From: an uncultured Succinivibrio sp.
Lineage (GTDB): Bacteria > Pseudomonadota > Gammaproteobacteria > Enterobacterales > Succinivibrionaceae
Direction: 5' to 3'
DNA length: 64,000 bases
Assembly (NCBI GenBank): GCA_900754255.1
Contig: CAAECI010000051.1
Coordinates: 1-64,000 of the forward strand
This document shows, piece by piece, positions 47,244 to 57,113 of the stretch. The position numbers and the translations under genes are program-made. The notes beneath the pieces were generated by a model. That model saw nothing but the letters and a program-made list of their open reading frames with translations. It made no database searches and had not been told where the DNA came from. Within the stretch, counting starts at the first letter, position 1; the number at the start of each line of letters is the position of its first letter.

Positions 47244-47876
47244 GTGCTGGATTTTCTAGTTAATTTCTTTACTGATTACGGTTATCTTGCTGTTTTCTCT
47301 TGCTTGCTCCTATGCGGTCTAGGTGTTCCCGTCCCTGAAGACATTACTCTGGTCGCAGGCGGCGTTATCTCGGGACTATACCCTGAAGTCAATCAACACA
47401 TAATGTTTGTGGTGGGAATTTTAGGAGTACTGGTCGGCGACAGTACCATGTTTTTAGGCGGTCGTATTTTTGGTTATAGGATCCAGCGCCTAAAAATGTT
47501 CCGCAAGATCTTGTCACCTCACAGATTTTCCCAAATTCAACAAAAATTCAAGCAGTACGGTTTAGGAGTTCTTTTTGTTGCTCGTTTTCTGCCTGGTTTA
47601 CGCTCTCCGATATTTTTAGCCGCAGGAATGAGCCGCCGCATTCCTTACCATGTATTTATATTGATGGACGGCTTTGCTGCCTTAATTTCTGTTCCGGTAT
47701 GGGTGTATATAGGATATTTCTTTGCAGACAGCCGTGATCTCCTCATGAGCTACGTACATGACGTACAATCAGTGATCTACCTATGCTTGGGCATCGTGAT
47801 CATTATCTGTCTGGCCATATGGCTTAAAAAGAAGATCAAAGCCAAAATTGCAGCCAAGATAAGCAAAAAAAATTGA
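47244..47876 (+). CDS. DedA-family membrane protein
   Basis: Inner-membrane protein of the DedA/SNARE-associated superfamily; members flip phospholipids or undecaprenyl phosphate and support proton-motive-force homeostasis. 210 residues. Seen: LGVPVPEDITLVAGG near the start, GDSTMFLGGRIFG, and the hallmark FVARFLPGLRSPIFLAAGMSR. A lysine-rich tail (KKKIKAKIAAKISKKN) ends the chain. The start is GTG 47244; no strong ribosome site is seen and no better start is available. Confidence 0.92.
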   Translation: MLDFLVNFFTDYGYLAVFSCLLLCGLGVPVPEDITLVAGGVISGLYPEVNQHIMFVVGILGVLVGDSTMFLGGRIFGYRIQRLKMFRKILSPHRFSQIQQKFKQYGLGVLFVARFLPGLRSPIFLAAGMSRRIPYHVFILMDGFAALISVPVWVYIGYFFADSRDLLMSYVHDVQSVIYLCLGIVIIICLAIWLKKKIKAKIAAKISKKN

Positions 47877-48333
47877 ATATATACCAAGGGCGGCGATCTT
47901 GTTCATCTTAGCCTGTGAATGTACTTTCGCCCGGTGAAGCCAAGTATATTTTTCACCTAGAGCTACACTTAAGTTCTACATTCTCAGCGTCTTACATTGT
48001 CTTCGCCGACTTATATTTCATTGCAATCTTCGTTATTTTCCAGGTAAGTCAGGTTGCTATAAGCTCTTATCATTCTCGTGCCCTTCTCAATTATTTGGGC
48101 AATATCTAGGACACTGTTATGATGAGTGCCGTATTTAGCATCAACCGCATTCATTGTGGACCTACAGAGATCCTGTTGATATTTTATAAAAGGCAACAAG
48201 CTAATTAACCAGAATCATTGCACCAAAATGCAACTATCTGTTTTATTATTATCTTTTTTTGTGCAATTTATCTAAAATTTTCAAACAAGGTTTTATTACC
48301 TGATATTTTTTTTCTATTACACGAGCTTTCAAC
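47877..48333. other. Intergenic region between the DedA gene and the AGCS gene
   Basis: AT-rich, 457 bases. Overlapping frames of 62-64 codons on both strands (about 47915-48199) have no ribosome site and no recognisable composition. It ends in T-rich sequence before the symporter. Possibly the remains of an eroded gene; nothing firm. Confidence 0.45.
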
Positions 48334-49833
48334 ATGGAACAGCTGACTCAAATCGTATCCAATATCAACTCGATACTATGGGGACCGTGGTGCCTCATTC
48401 CTATTTTGGTAGGAACAGGTATATTCTTCACCTTCAGATTACATTTCGTGCAAATACGACAGTTCGGTCGTGCCATGAAACACGTTTTCGGCAATATTTC
48501 CTTCAACGGAGAAAAAGCCGGAAAACACGGAATGACCTCCTTCCAATCCTTGGCTACCGCAATTGCTGCACAGGTAGGAACAGGAAACCTAGCAGGTGTA
48601 GCTACTGCCATGGCTATGGGCGGTCCCGGAGCTATTTTCTGGATGTGGCTTGCTGCTTTCTTCGGAATGGCAACCATTTTTTCCGAAGCCATTTTGGCAC
48701 AACTATACAGAACGCGCGATAACGAGGGACACATTACAGGCGGTCCGGCCTACTACATCAGCAACGGTCTGGGATCAAAACCTCTGGCAGCCATCTTCTC
48801 TGTAATGCTCATCATCGCGTTAGGCTTTATCGGAAACATGGTACAGGCAAATTCCATTGCTACCGCATTTGAGTCGGCTTTTGAAGTTCCAACCCCTGTT
48901 ACCGGACTCATTCTGATCCTGCTTGCCGGATTTATTTTCATCGGTGGCATCAAACGCATCGCTGCTTTTGCCGAAAAAATGGTTCCCTTAATGGCTCTTA
49001 TCTATGTTATGGGTGCCCTTTTTATCATGCTAATGTTTTGGGAAAATATTATTCCCACTTTTGAAGCCATATTTGTCGGTGCCTTCAATCCATCAGCCGC
49101 AACCGGCGGCGTGATCGGCGCCTCTGTCAAGGAAGCAATTCGTTACGGTGTTGCCCGCGGACTCTTTTCCAACGAGGCTGGTATGGGTTCCACCCCTCAT
49201 GCGCATGCGATCGCACGCGTGAATCACCCCGCCGAGCAAGGACTTGCTGCCGTAGTGGGACTTTTCATAGATACCTTCGTAGTTTTGACTGCCACTGCCT
49301 TGGTAATCATGGTAACCCAAAGCTTAAACGGAGTTGATACCGGTATCGTACTTACTCAAAATGCTTTCACCAAGGGCATGGGTGTAGCCGGATCTGGCTT
49401 TGTAGCTGTGTGTCTGTTTTTTGCTGCATTTACCACTATCATTGGATGGTATTTTTTTGCCGCCCAAAACGTCAAATATCTTGTTGGTTATCGTTTCATA
49501 AACATTTTCTCCGTGATAGTACTGGTATTTCTCATGACAGGTTCCTTACTTAAAGTGGAATTAGTTTGGGAATTGGCGGATATGTTTAATGGTCTGATGG
49601 TGATCCCTAACATTATTGCTGTGATCGGCCTTTATAAACTGGTTGTAAAAGCCTGTTCAGATTATGAAGATCACTATCTAAAGGGGGAAAAGGCTCATTT
49701 CGGACCATCCGAGAAATTGACGGGCAAACTCGCACGAATTGCCGTAAGAAGACGCCGCAGAAGAGCCTTATCGCAATCATCAGGCAATGAGGATGCCGTA
49801 AGTGACGTTTTAAAAGACGGAAATGATGAATAG
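48334..49833 (+). CDS. Alanine/glycine:cation symporter (AGCS family)
   Basis: Sodium- or proton-coupled importer of alanine or glycine. 499 residues, about ten TM segments. Family signature: ATAIAAQVGTGNLAGVATA, GPGAIFWMWLAAFFGMA, then GGPAYYI, FSNEAGMGSTPHAHA and AFTTIIGWYFFAAQN. The arginine-rich C-terminal tail (VRRRRRRALS) is cytoplasmic. It has its own strong terminator. Confidence 0.95.
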   Translation: MEQLTQIVSNINSILWGPWCLIPILVGTGIFFTFRLHFVQIRQFGRAMKHVFGNISFNGEKAGKHGMTSFQSLATAIAAQVGTGNLAGVATAMAMGGPGAIFWMWLAAFFGMATIFSEAILAQLYRTRDNEGHITGGPAYYISNGLGSKPLAAIFSVMLIIALGFIGNMVQANSIATAFESAFEVPTPVTGLILILLAGFIFIGGIKRIAAFAEKMVPLMALIYVMGALFIMLMFWENIIPTFEAIFVGAFNPSAATGGVIGASVKEAIRYGVARGLFSNEAGMGSTPHAHAIARVNHPAEQGLAAVVGLFIDTFVVLTATALVIMVTQSLNGVDTGIVLTQNAFTKGMGVAGSGFVAVCLFFAAFTTIIGWYFFAAQNVKYLVGYRFINIFSVIVLVFLMTGSLLKVELVWELADMFNGLMVIPNIIAVIGLYKLVVKACSDYEDHYLKGEKAHFGPSEKLTGKLARIAVRRRRRRALSQSSGNEDAVSDVLKDGNDE

Positions 49834-49847
49834 CTTTGAATTTTAGC

Positions 49848-49874
49848 AAAAGCTCCCTTGTGGGAGCTTTTTTT
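49848..49874 (+). terminator. Terminator of the AGCS gene
   Basis: Perfect 10-bp stem aaaagctccc / gggagctttt (49848-49857, 49862-49871), 4-base loop, run of T to 49874. Confidence 0.93.
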
Positions 49875-49980
49875 AACCTTACCTAGCAAGAATCGCCTCT
49901 ATAGACGGAGGGATTGCTTCACAATAGTGACTGATTGTCAGTGCTCACTTAAAATGACAGCCAGAGCTAAATCACATGGA

Positions 49981-50253
49981 TTAATTTTTTTTCCTTTGAG
50001 TATATTTCTTGCGCAAATAGTTGCGCAGTCTCAAACGCGTCATAAAAATATTAAGCATGGTGAGTCCCAGAGCTATTAAAGACACTACTAAAACAGCAGC
50101 ACTGATCCCCCGTGTTTCAGGATCAGTGTAGGTGTCATATGCAATGTAAAGACCGAACAAAGAAAATCCAGTCACCATTGACAGGTAAAAAACCTTGGTT
50201 TTTATATTTTTTTGCAGGGAACTAGATTTTTTCTTGGTATTTTGAGTTGCCAT
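49981..50253 (-). CDS. Small two-TM membrane protein of unknown function
   Basis: 90 residues: a lysine/serine-rich N-terminus (KKKSSSLQKNIKTK), two hydrophobic helices (about 21-40 and 50-70) joined by a short acidic loop (DTYTDPETRG), and a strongly basic tail (RLRNYLRKKYTQRKKN). Not a family I can name. Its start lies 3 bases beyond the stop of the upstream ABC transporter gene, so co-expression and a possible accessory role are inferred. Confidence 0.7.
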   Translation of the reverse strand: MATQNTKKKSSSLQKNIKTKVFYLSMVTGFSLFGLYIAYDTYTDPETRGISAAVLVVSLIALGLTMLNIFMTRLRLRNYLRKKYTQRKKN

Positions 50254-50256
50254 TTA

Positions 50257-52050
50257 TCAATCCCGTTGCTTAAATTTCCATTCCGTTCCGTCCTTGCACT
50301 CCAACACATACGTATGGAATTTGAGCAGTGTAGAACGATGCCCTACCGATATAATTATGCTTTCGGGCAAATTTTCTTTTAATAAAACGTACGCCGTGTT
50401 TTCTATCAGCTCATCCATAGCTGAGCTGGCCTCATCAAGGAACAAAAGGACTGGTCTCATCAACAATGCACGGATCACAGCTATACGTTGTTGCTCCCCC
50501 AATGAGAGGCTTTGTGCCCAATTGTCCTCGATATCTAAAGAAGGTATAAGGTGTGAAAGTCCTAATTCCTGCATGAACTTTTCTGCCCTGCCGTCATGTT
50601 CCGGCTTTGAAGGATAATATGCAGCTTCTCGTAAGGTTCCTAACGGCAGATAAGGTCTTTGGCTTAAGAACAACGAAACCCCGTTGCTGGGATATCTTAC
50701 ACGACCGTCGGCATAAGGCCAAATTCCGGCCACACTCTTTAAAAGAGTGGATTTACCGCATCCGGACCGTCCGCGAATAAGTACGGATTGACCTTTCTGC
50801 ATGCTCATAGAAAGCTTGTTACATAAAAGAACTCCCGTAGGCGAGCGTACACTCAGATCACAAATTTCAAACTCATCTCCTTTTTTCTCCGGCGTCAAGC
50901 ATTCTACCTGATCTGCCGTATTCATGCTGTCAAAATACAGGGCCAGTCGGTCTATGTCAGCCTTGAAGGAAGCCCAAGCAGAAAAGTTACTGATCACAGT
51001 AGATAATGAATCCTGAACACGACCGAAAGCAGAGCTGATCTGCATGATGCTACCCATGGTAATGATCTTGGCAAAATACATGGGTGCCGCCACTAAAATT
51101 GGAAATATGACAGCCAACTGCGCATAGGATAATGTAAAAAAGCCTAGCCGCTTCTCACAGGAAATAAGCCTTATATAGTTTTTTACCACTCCCAAAAAAC
51201 GGGATGACAAAATACGGCGTTCTTCTTTCTCTCCCCTATAAAGAGCAACGGACTCTGCATTTTCACGAATGCGTATGAGGGAAAAACGAAAATCAGCTTC
51301 ATAACGTTGTTGACGAAAATTCAAACGTACCAGCGGCTTACCAAAAAAGAAAGTCAGTGCCGTACCAGCCACGGCATAGATCACTGCAAGATACAATAAA
51401 TACCCGTCAGGTAAGGTCAGAGTCTCGTCATTAAACAAAGTCAGGGTAACGGAGTGTGAAAGATCCCACAGCACGACGCCGAAGGTCCCGAGCATCGCCA
51501 AATCTGAGGCTGTACCCAAAAGCAATGAAATCGAATAGGTAACGAACGCATTCAAATCCTCGGAAATTCTCTGATCTGGGTTTTCGGTATTGCGGTCGGC
51601 AAGCTGCATTCGATAATAAGCATTATTTTCAAGCCATTCATGCATCACTCTATCCGTAAGCCATTTACGCCATCGGATGGCCAGACACGAACGTAAATAT
51701 GAATTATAGACGCTCACAACTACATGGATTGACGCCAACGCTACAAATACCCACAAATAATGTTTAAAGCCCGGTATATCGTAATTTTGGATGGTATCCC
51801 AAAAGGATTTATACCAAGAGTTGATAGCTGTAGCCAAAAACACCGCCCCCGATGTTAATGCGATGATCAACACCAAAAGCCCCCACGCCACAAATGAATC
51901 CCTAGATTTCCAATAAGGGACGGCAATGCGAAAAAAGGCTCTTATCGACAGCTTCAATGGTAAAGAATCGCTTTTATGCAGTTTCTCTTCGAGATTTTTA
52001 TCTGCTTTGATTTCGCGATCATTCAATATGGCTGTTTTAAACATTTTCAT
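50257..52050 (-). CDS. ABC transporter ATP-binding/permease, SbmA-BacA/YddA type
   Basis: Half-transporter of 597 residues with a fused N-terminal membrane domain (about 35-350, the SbmA_BacA type: SWYKSFWDTIQNYD, RWRKWLTDRVMHEWLENNAYYR, NPDQRISEDLNAF) and a C-terminal ATPase (Walker A GRSGCGKST, signature LSLGEQQR, Walker B LLFLDEASSAMD, switch His in SVGHRS). Works as a homodimer at the inner membrane. E. coli YddA is the closest well-known layout; substrate unknown. Its start overlaps the HAD gene stop by 4 bases. Confidence 0.92.
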   Translation of the reverse strand: MKMFKTAILNDREIKADKNLEEKLHKSDSLPLKLSIRAFFRIAVPYWKSRDSFVAWGLLVLIIALTSGAVFLATAINSWYKSFWDTIQNYDIPGFKHYLWVFVALASIHVVVSVYNSYLRSCLAIRWRKWLTDRVMHEWLENNAYYRMQLADRNTENPDQRISEDLNAFVTYSISLLLGTASDLAMLGTFGVVLWDLSHSVTLTLFNDETLTLPDGYLLYLAVIYAVAGTALTFFFGKPLVRLNFRQQRYEADFRFSLIRIRENAESVALYRGEKEERRILSSRFLGVVKNYIRLISCEKRLGFFTLSYAQLAVIFPILVAAPMYFAKIITMGSIMQISSAFGRVQDSLSTVISNFSAWASFKADIDRLALYFDSMNTADQVECLTPEKKGDEFEICDLSVRSPTGVLLCNKLSMSMQKGQSVLIRGRSGCGKSTLLKSVAGIWPYADGRVRYPSNGVSLFLSQRPYLPLGTLREAAYYPSKPEHDGRAEKFMQELGLSHLIPSLDIEDNWAQSLSLGEQQRIAVIRALLMRPVLLFLDEASSAMDELIENTAYVLLKENLPESIIISVGHRSTLLKFHTYVLECKDGTEWKFKQRD

Positions 52051-52925
52051 TCCCGATCCTGCAGTTGCAAAAGATGCTCCAAAACCACGGCTATTCCGTC
52101 ATCATCATTTGAGGTCGTAACATGATCGGCTATTTTTCTTAGCGCAGCCGTAGCATTACCCATGGCAACACCCAATCCTGCCTTTTCAAGCATCAGCATG
52201 TCGTTCTCCGCATCTCCAAATGCACATATTTGCGGAATATTAAGCAAAGCCGCCTTACAAAGCCACATAAGTGCAGTTCCTTTTGAACAATGGGAAGGAA
52301 TGAATTCAAGAAAATTTTCGTCGGTACGCATTATTTCAAAGCGATCCTTCAAATAGGTGCTAAGCGATGCTCGAAAACAATCCAAATCTTGCCCGTTACC
52401 AACAGTGATCAATTTGTAATAGCGCTCACTCTCAGGAGCTTTTTTAAAATCGAAGCCGTCATGCAAGCCGACTCCCGCATGAAAAAATTCACGCATGGAA
52501 TAAATATTGCTGTTTTCAACGCATAATCCCGAATATTTCGAATATGCATGAGTATGCAACGAAAAATGTGTCGCCAAATCTGCCAAGATTGCAGCTTCGT
52601 CCTTAGATGCCGTTTGCTCGTAAAGAGTTTTAAAACCCTGATCAGGAGAACCTGATTTTTTAAAATCAAACACGTTCACAAGAGCCGATCCGTTAAAGCA
52701 GATGGCTAGACTGCGTTCATTCAGAACGCCCATATATTCCATATAGCGCAAAGCCGAAAGAGGATGACGTCCGGTCGCCACCGCCGTATACCAGCCTTTT
52801 GCCACTATAGCCTTTATCGCTGACAACGTCCGATCGGATACGGTTTTATCTGAACGTAAAAGTGTCCCGTCAAGATCAAAAACGGCTGCCCTTATATTAC
52901 GTCCCTTGCTTACAAGAAAATCCAT
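52047..52925 (-). CDS. HAD-superfamily Cof-type phosphatase
   Basis: Cytoplasmic Mg-dependent sugar-phosphate or nucleotide phosphatase of the Cof/IIB subfamily. 292 residues from ATG 52925 (MDFLVSKGRN), which has GGAAG 5 bases ahead; the frame continues 12 codons further without support. Motif I FDLDGTLLRSD, motif II in ATGRHP, cap domain with the Cof layout, motif III/IV GDAENDMLMLEKAG. First gene of the unit with the ABC exporter and the two-TM protein. Confidence 0.93.
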   Translation of the reverse strand: MDFLVSKGRNIRAAVFDLDGTLLRSDKTVSDRTLSAIKAIVAKGWYTAVATGRHPLSALRYMEYMGVLNERSLAICFNGSALVNVFDFKKSGSPDQGFKTLYEQTASKDEAAILADLATHFSLHTHAYSKYSGLCVENSNIYSMREFFHAGVGLHDGFDFKKAPESERYYKLITVGNGQDLDCFRASLSTYLKDRFEIMRTDENFLEFIPSHCSKGTALMWLCKAALLNIPQICAFGDAENDMLMLEKAGLGVAMGNATAALRKIADHVTTSNDDDGIAVVLEHLLQLQDRE

Positions 52926-53008
52926 ATTACTTCCAATCGAATAGAGAGTATGGTAAGCCACTCCTTCTTACGTCGCCGTACGTGCGGATCAGCATGCCAT
53001 GCAAACAT

Positions 53009-53031
53009 AAAAAGGCTCCATACGGAGCCTT
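53009..53031 (-). terminator. Terminator of pgm
   Basis: On the minus strand: perfect 8-bp stem aaggctcc / ggagcctt with a 4-base loop and a T-rich tail. It lies 57 bases beyond pgm; a second hairpin of the ttcggca / tgccgaa type lies nearer the stop (about 53055-53073). Confidence 0.85.
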
Positions 53032-53087
53032 AAATATATCAATCATCAAAGCCTTCGGCACATTATGCCGAATTTCGGCGCACTTTT

Positions 53088-54737
53088 TTACACGCCGGCC
53101 TTTTTTAGGGCAGCATCGACGATTTCCTGAGCTTCTTTCTCAATAAGCTTTAGGTGCTCTTCGCTCTTGAAGCTTTCCATGTAGATTTTATACACGTTTT
53201 CAGTTCCTGAAGGACGGGCTGCAAACCAACCGTTACGAGTTACAACCTTTAGACCTCCAATAGCCGCACCGTTGCCTGGAGCACAAGTAAGCTTATGCTC
53301 AATGCTCTCTCCTGCTAATGTTGAAGCCTCCACTGCGGAGGGATCAAGTTTCTTCAGAGCAGACTTGGCTGCGGGACTTGCAGGGGCATCCACACGATTA
53401 TAAAAAGGAGTTCCGTATTTTTCTGTCAGGGCAGCGTAACGCTCGGACGGATCTTTACCTGTTACGGCTAATATTTCTGCAGAAAGTAGGGATGCGATAA
53501 TACCGTCCTTATCAGTAGTCCAAACCGAACCGTCCTTTCTTAGGAATGATGCTCCGGCACTTTCCTCACAGCCCCAAGCCAGTTGCTTGGAGAAAAGTCC
53601 CGGCACAAACCACTTAAATCCTACCGGAACCTCGTAAGCCTTGCGTCCCAAACCTTCAGCCACACGATTCATCATGCTAGAAGAAACAACGGTCTTTCCG
53701 ACCATGGCACCAGAAGGCCAATCCTTACGATGGGTATAAATGTAATCGATGGCTGCGGAAAGGTAGTGATTCGGATTCATAAGACCGCTGTGACATACTA
53801 TACCGTGACGATCATAATCAGGATCATTGCCCCAGGCTATATCGAAATCATCCTTTAATTTGATGAGTCCGGCCATGGCATAAGGACTTGAGCAGTCCAT
53901 ACGGATCTTGCCGTCGCGATCTATGCACATAAATGAAAAGGTAGGATCGACCGCATAATTTACTACCTTTAGATTTAATTTATATCTATCGGCAATACGA
54001 TCCCAATAATAAAGCCCAGATCCGCCAAGCGGATCAACTCCCATACGAATGCCGGATGCGCTGATAGCATCCATGTCGATGATATCCCCTAAGGCATCCA
54101 CATATTGCGTGAGCATATCATGCTCCTTGACATTCGGAAGCTTACAGGCTTTTTCATAGCTTATGCGTTTGACGTCCTTTAACCCGTTACGCAATATTTC
54201 ATTGGCTCTGTCCTGTACCCATGAGGTAATTTCAGTACCTGCTGGACCTCCGTCCGTCGGATTGTATTTAAATCCGCCGTTTGAGGGGGGATTGTGGGAT
54301 GGGGTGATCACAATACCGTCAGCTAAGCCCTCGCTGCGTCCCTTGTTATAATTCAAGATGGCAAAGGAAACAGATGGTGTCGGAGTATAGCCGTGATCTT
54401 TTTCAACGCGTACCTCTACTCCGTTGGCACCTAAAACCTCAACTGCTGTAGCCAAAGCTGCCTCTGACAGAGCATGTGTATCCATACCTATAAACAAAGG
54501 TCCGGAAATGTTTTCTTTGCGACGATATTCGGCAATGGCCTGAGATACGGCCAAAATGTGATCCTCATTGAAAGATCCGTTCAATGAAGTACCGCGATGC
54601 CCCGAGGTACCGAAAGCCACCAAATTCTCGGGATTTTCAAGATCTGGATGGTTTAAATAATAGGCGGCCATAAGGCGCGGTATATTGATGAGATCCTCTA
54701 AGCCTGCTTTCTGACCTGCTCGTTCATGAATTGCCAT
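53088..54737 (-). CDS. pgm: Phosphoglucomutase (alpha-D-glucose phosphate-specific)
   Basis: Interconverts glucose 1-phosphate and glucose 6-phosphate. 549 residues (E. coli 546). ATG 54737 ([12 protein letters not shown]) follows AGAGG by 5 bases and matches the family start; an ATG six codons upstream is not needed. Seen: [10 protein letters not shown], phosphoserine loop [12 protein letters not shown], magnesium loop [10 protein letters not shown], sugar loop CEESAGASF, phosphate-binding [12 protein letters not shown]. Single-gene unit. Confidence 0.97.
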   Translation of the reverse strand: MAIHERAGQKAGLEDLINIPRLMAAYYLNHPDLENPENLVAFGTSGHRGTSLNGSFNEDHILAVSQAIAEYRRKENISGPLFIGMDTHALSEAALATAVEVLGANGVEVRVEKDHGYTPTPSVSFAILNYNKGRSEGLADGIVITPSHNPPSNGGFKYNPTDGGPAGTEITSWVQDRANEILRNGLKDVKRISYEKACKLPNVKEHDMLTQYVDALGDIIDMDAISASGIRMGVDPLGGSGLYYWDRIADRYKLNLKVVNYAVDPTFSFMCIDRDGKIRMDCSSPYAMAGLIKLKDDFDIAWGNDPDYDRHGIVCHSGLMNPNHYLSAAIDYIYTHRKDWPSGAMVGKTVVSSSMMNRVAEGLGRKAYEVPVGFKWFVPGLFSKQLAWGCEESAGASFLRKDGSVWTTDKDGIIASLLSAEILAVTGKDPSERYAALTEKYGTPFYNRVDAPASPAAKSALKKLDPSAVEASTLAGESIEHKLTCAPGNGAAIGGLKVVTRNGWFAARPSGTENVYKIYMESFKSEEHLKLIEKEAQEIVDAALKKAGV

Positions 54738-54823
54738 AAGTACCTCTGAATTCATTATCTAAAAAAGTGCTTACATTTTACCCAATTACTTCCATGCAGG
54801 TATTTGACTTGGATTACGTAAAT

Positions 54824-54849
54824 AAAAAAAAGCGCTGCTCATGCAGCGC
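54824..54849 (-). terminator. Terminator of hupA
   Basis: On the minus strand: perfect 7-bp stem gcgctgc / gcagcgc, 4-base loop, then eight T. It lies 24 bases beyond the hupA stop. Confidence 0.95.
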
Positions 54850-54872
54850 CCTTAATGAAGCAATTGCCGTTA

Positions 54873-55148
54873 TTACTGATTCACAGCCTTCTTGAGTTCG
54901 GCTCCAGCGCTGAAGGACGGGGTCTTGGTGGCTGGGATCTTGATCACGTCGCCGGTCTGAGGATTACGGCCTTCACGGGAAGCACGCTCGGTTACCTTGA
55001 AGGTTCCGAAACCTACCAACTGAACGCGATCACCCGATGCCAAAGCCTCGCTTATGGAATCGGTAATGGCCTGAAGAACCAAACGGGAAGTAGCCAAGGG
55101 GAGATTGGAACGCTTTGCGATCTGGTTTACAAGTTCGGACTTGTTCAT
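54873..55148 (-). CDS. hupA: DNA-binding protein HU
   Basis: Histone-like dimeric DNA-bending protein. 91 residues: MNKSELVNQIAKRSNL, VQLVGFGTFKV, RNPQTGDVIKIPATKTPSFSAGAELKKAVN. I use hupA rather than hupB because yjaG, purH, purD and rsd nearby are the genes around hupA in E. coli. AAGGA precedes the ATG; a TATAAT on the minus strand (55188-55193) and a small hairpin (55167-55181) lie in the leader. Confidence 0.93.
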   Translation of the reverse strand: MNKSELVNQIAKRSNLPLATSRLVLQAITDSISEALASGDRVQLVGFGTFKVTERASREGRNPQTGDVIKIPATKTPSFSAGAELKKAVNQ

Positions 55149-55506
55149 CTTTTTTCCTTTGCAAACGGCGCCTTTTGCGCCTTACCTATTATAAGGCTCA
55201 GAATTTTTCTGCAGCCTGTAAAAAAACCTTTCGTTGTCGGACCACCCCGAAACGACGGGCAATAGTATAGCCGTATTTTTTTAAATTTCTAGCATTTAAA
55301 TGGGATTTAGCTTGTTTTACGCCTTGTTCACCAAACGTCTTTTTAAACTTATAAATGTGAATGCACAAATTGTGTTCACTACTTGAAATAATCTATTAAA
55401 TCCCCATTAAATACGCAATTTTGACGCATTTTGGGAAAGGCTTGTTACAATATGCGCACCCCCAAAAGGGCAGAGATCCAAATTTATTACGGAGAAATTA
55501 TCAGTC
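55149..55506. other. Intergenic region between divergent hupA and purH
   Basis: No gene. For hupA (minus): a -10 TATAAT at 55188-55193 and a GC hairpin ggcgc / gcgcc in the leader. For purH (plus): TTGACG at 55421-55426 and TACAAT at 55446-55451, with an over-long 19-base spacer. An acgcaa half-site near the purH promoter is too short to call a PurR box. Confidence 0.5.
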
Positions 55507-57096
55507 ATGGAAGAACTGCTTCGTCCCGTCAGAAGAGCGCTTATCAGCGTTTCTGATAAAACCGGCATCGTGGAATTCGCATCTGAGCTTGCAAAACGCA
55601 ATGTGGAAATACTTTCCACCGGCGGTACCTGCAAACTGCTCGAGCAAAACGGCATCAAAGTGACCGAGGTCTCCGATTACACCGGTTTCCCTGAAATGAT
55701 GGACGGCAGAGTCAAGACCTTGCACCCCAAGGTTCACGGCGGTATTCTCGGCCGTCGCGGAATTGACGAACAGATCATGGACGAACACGGCATATTACCA
55801 ATAGATTTGGTGGTAGTTAACCTATATCCCTTCGTTAAAACCGTAGCCGATCCGAATTGCTCATTGGAAAAAGCTATTGAGAACATCGATATAGGCGGTC
55901 CCACTATGGTACGAGCCGCCGCCAAAAACAATCGTGACGTAACCATCGTAGTACGTGCAAATGATTATGCGCGCATACTTAAGGAAATGGACGAGCACAA
56001 CGGCGCCACCACCTGGGCCACTCGCTTTGATTTGGCCGTTGCCGCTTATGAGCATACCGCTGCCTACGATTCGGCTATAGCCAATTATTTCGGCACCAAG
56101 GTCCCCGATTACGGCATTTCAGACGGCTCCCAGAGCGTGTTGCCTCGTACCTTAAATCTCAATTTCGTCAAATTACAGAACATGCGTTACGGCGAAAACC
56201 CCCATCAGCAGGCTTCATTCTATGCTGACATCGATGCTCATGACAGCGGAATTACTACTGCAAAACAGTTGCAAGGCAAAGAGCTTTCCTATAACAATAT
56301 TGCCGACACAGATGCCGCCATCGAGTGCGTACGTCAATTCGACGAACCTGCATGTGTAATTGTCAAGCATGCCAACCCCTGCGGCGTTGCCTTGGCAGAT
56401 AACCTTACCGATGCCTACGATGCTGCTTTCAATTGCGATAGCGAGTCGGCATTTGGGGGGATCATTGCCTTCAATAAAAAACTCGACGGCAAGACTGCCG
56501 AAACCATCGTTTCACGTCAGTTCTGCGAGGTAATTGTTGCTCCCGAGATCTCCGCCGAGGCTCGTGAGGCTGTAGCCAAGAAGAAGAACATTCGTCTTTT
56601 GGAAACCGGTGCTTTGGGACCTGCTATGCCCCGCATTGACTGCAAAAAGGTCAACGGAGGAATATTGGTACAGGAAGCAGATCTTAAGATTGTAGATAAA
56701 GACGAGCTTAAGGTCGTAACTAAGCGCGCCCCCTCGGCCGAGGAAATGGACGAGCTACTCTTTGCGTGGAAGGTTTGCAAATTTACCAAATCTAACGCCA
56801 TCGTATATACCAAGAACAAACGTACATTAGGCGTTGGTTGCGGTCAAACTTCACGCGTGTTTTCTGCCCGAATTGCCTGTCTTCGTGCCGATGATGCTGG
56901 TCTTTCTCTTGAAGGAGCCTCACTTGCATCCGATGCATTCTTCCCGTTCCGCGACGGTGTCGATGCTGCAGCCGCTTCAGGCATCAAAAGCATAATTCAA
57001 CCAGGCGGATCCATACGCGATCAAGAGGTAATTGATGCCGCTGACGAGCACGGGATCGCCATGGTGTTTACCGGCATGCGTCATTTCCGTCACTGA
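55507..57096 (+). CDS. purH: Bifunctional AICAR formyltransferase/IMP cyclohydrolase
   Basis: Last two steps of IMP synthesis. 529 residues: N-terminal cyclohydrolase ([43 protein letters not shown]), C-terminal formyltransferase ([49 protein letters not shown]). The TACGGAG upstream fits the ATG. purD follows after 17 bases, the standard purHD pair. Confidence 0.98.
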   Translation: MEELLRPVRRALISVSDKTGIVEFASELAKRNVEILSTGGTCKLLEQNGIKVTEVSDYTGFPEMMDGRVKTLHPKVHGGILGRRGIDEQIMDEHGILPIDLVVVNLYPFVKTVADPNCSLEKAIENIDIGGPTMVRAAAKNNRDVTIVVRANDYARILKEMDEHNGATTWATRFDLAVAAYEHTAAYDSAIANYFGTKVPDYGISDGSQSVLPRTLNLNFVKLQNMRYGENPHQQASFYADIDAHDSGITTAKQLQGKELSYNNIADTDAAIECVRQFDEPACVIVKHANPCGVALADNLTDAYDAAFNCDSESAFGGIIAFNKKLDGKTAETIVSRQFCEVIVAPEISAEAREAVAKKKNIRLLETGALGPAMPRIDCKKVNGGILVQEADLKIVDKDELKVVTKRAPSAEEMDELLFAWKVCKFTKSNAIVYTKNKRTLGVGCGQTSRVFSARIACLRADDAGLSLEGASLASDAFFPFRDGVDAAAASGIKSIIQPGGSIRDQEVIDAADEHGIAMVFTGMRHFRH

Positions 57097-57113
57097 TCTT
57101 AGGAGAACTTTTT

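Noticed and set aside
47915..48199. Overlapping 62-64-codon frames on both strands after the DedA gene
   Set aside because: No ribosome sites, no hydrophobic or motif pattern expected of a real small protein, and they overlap each other.
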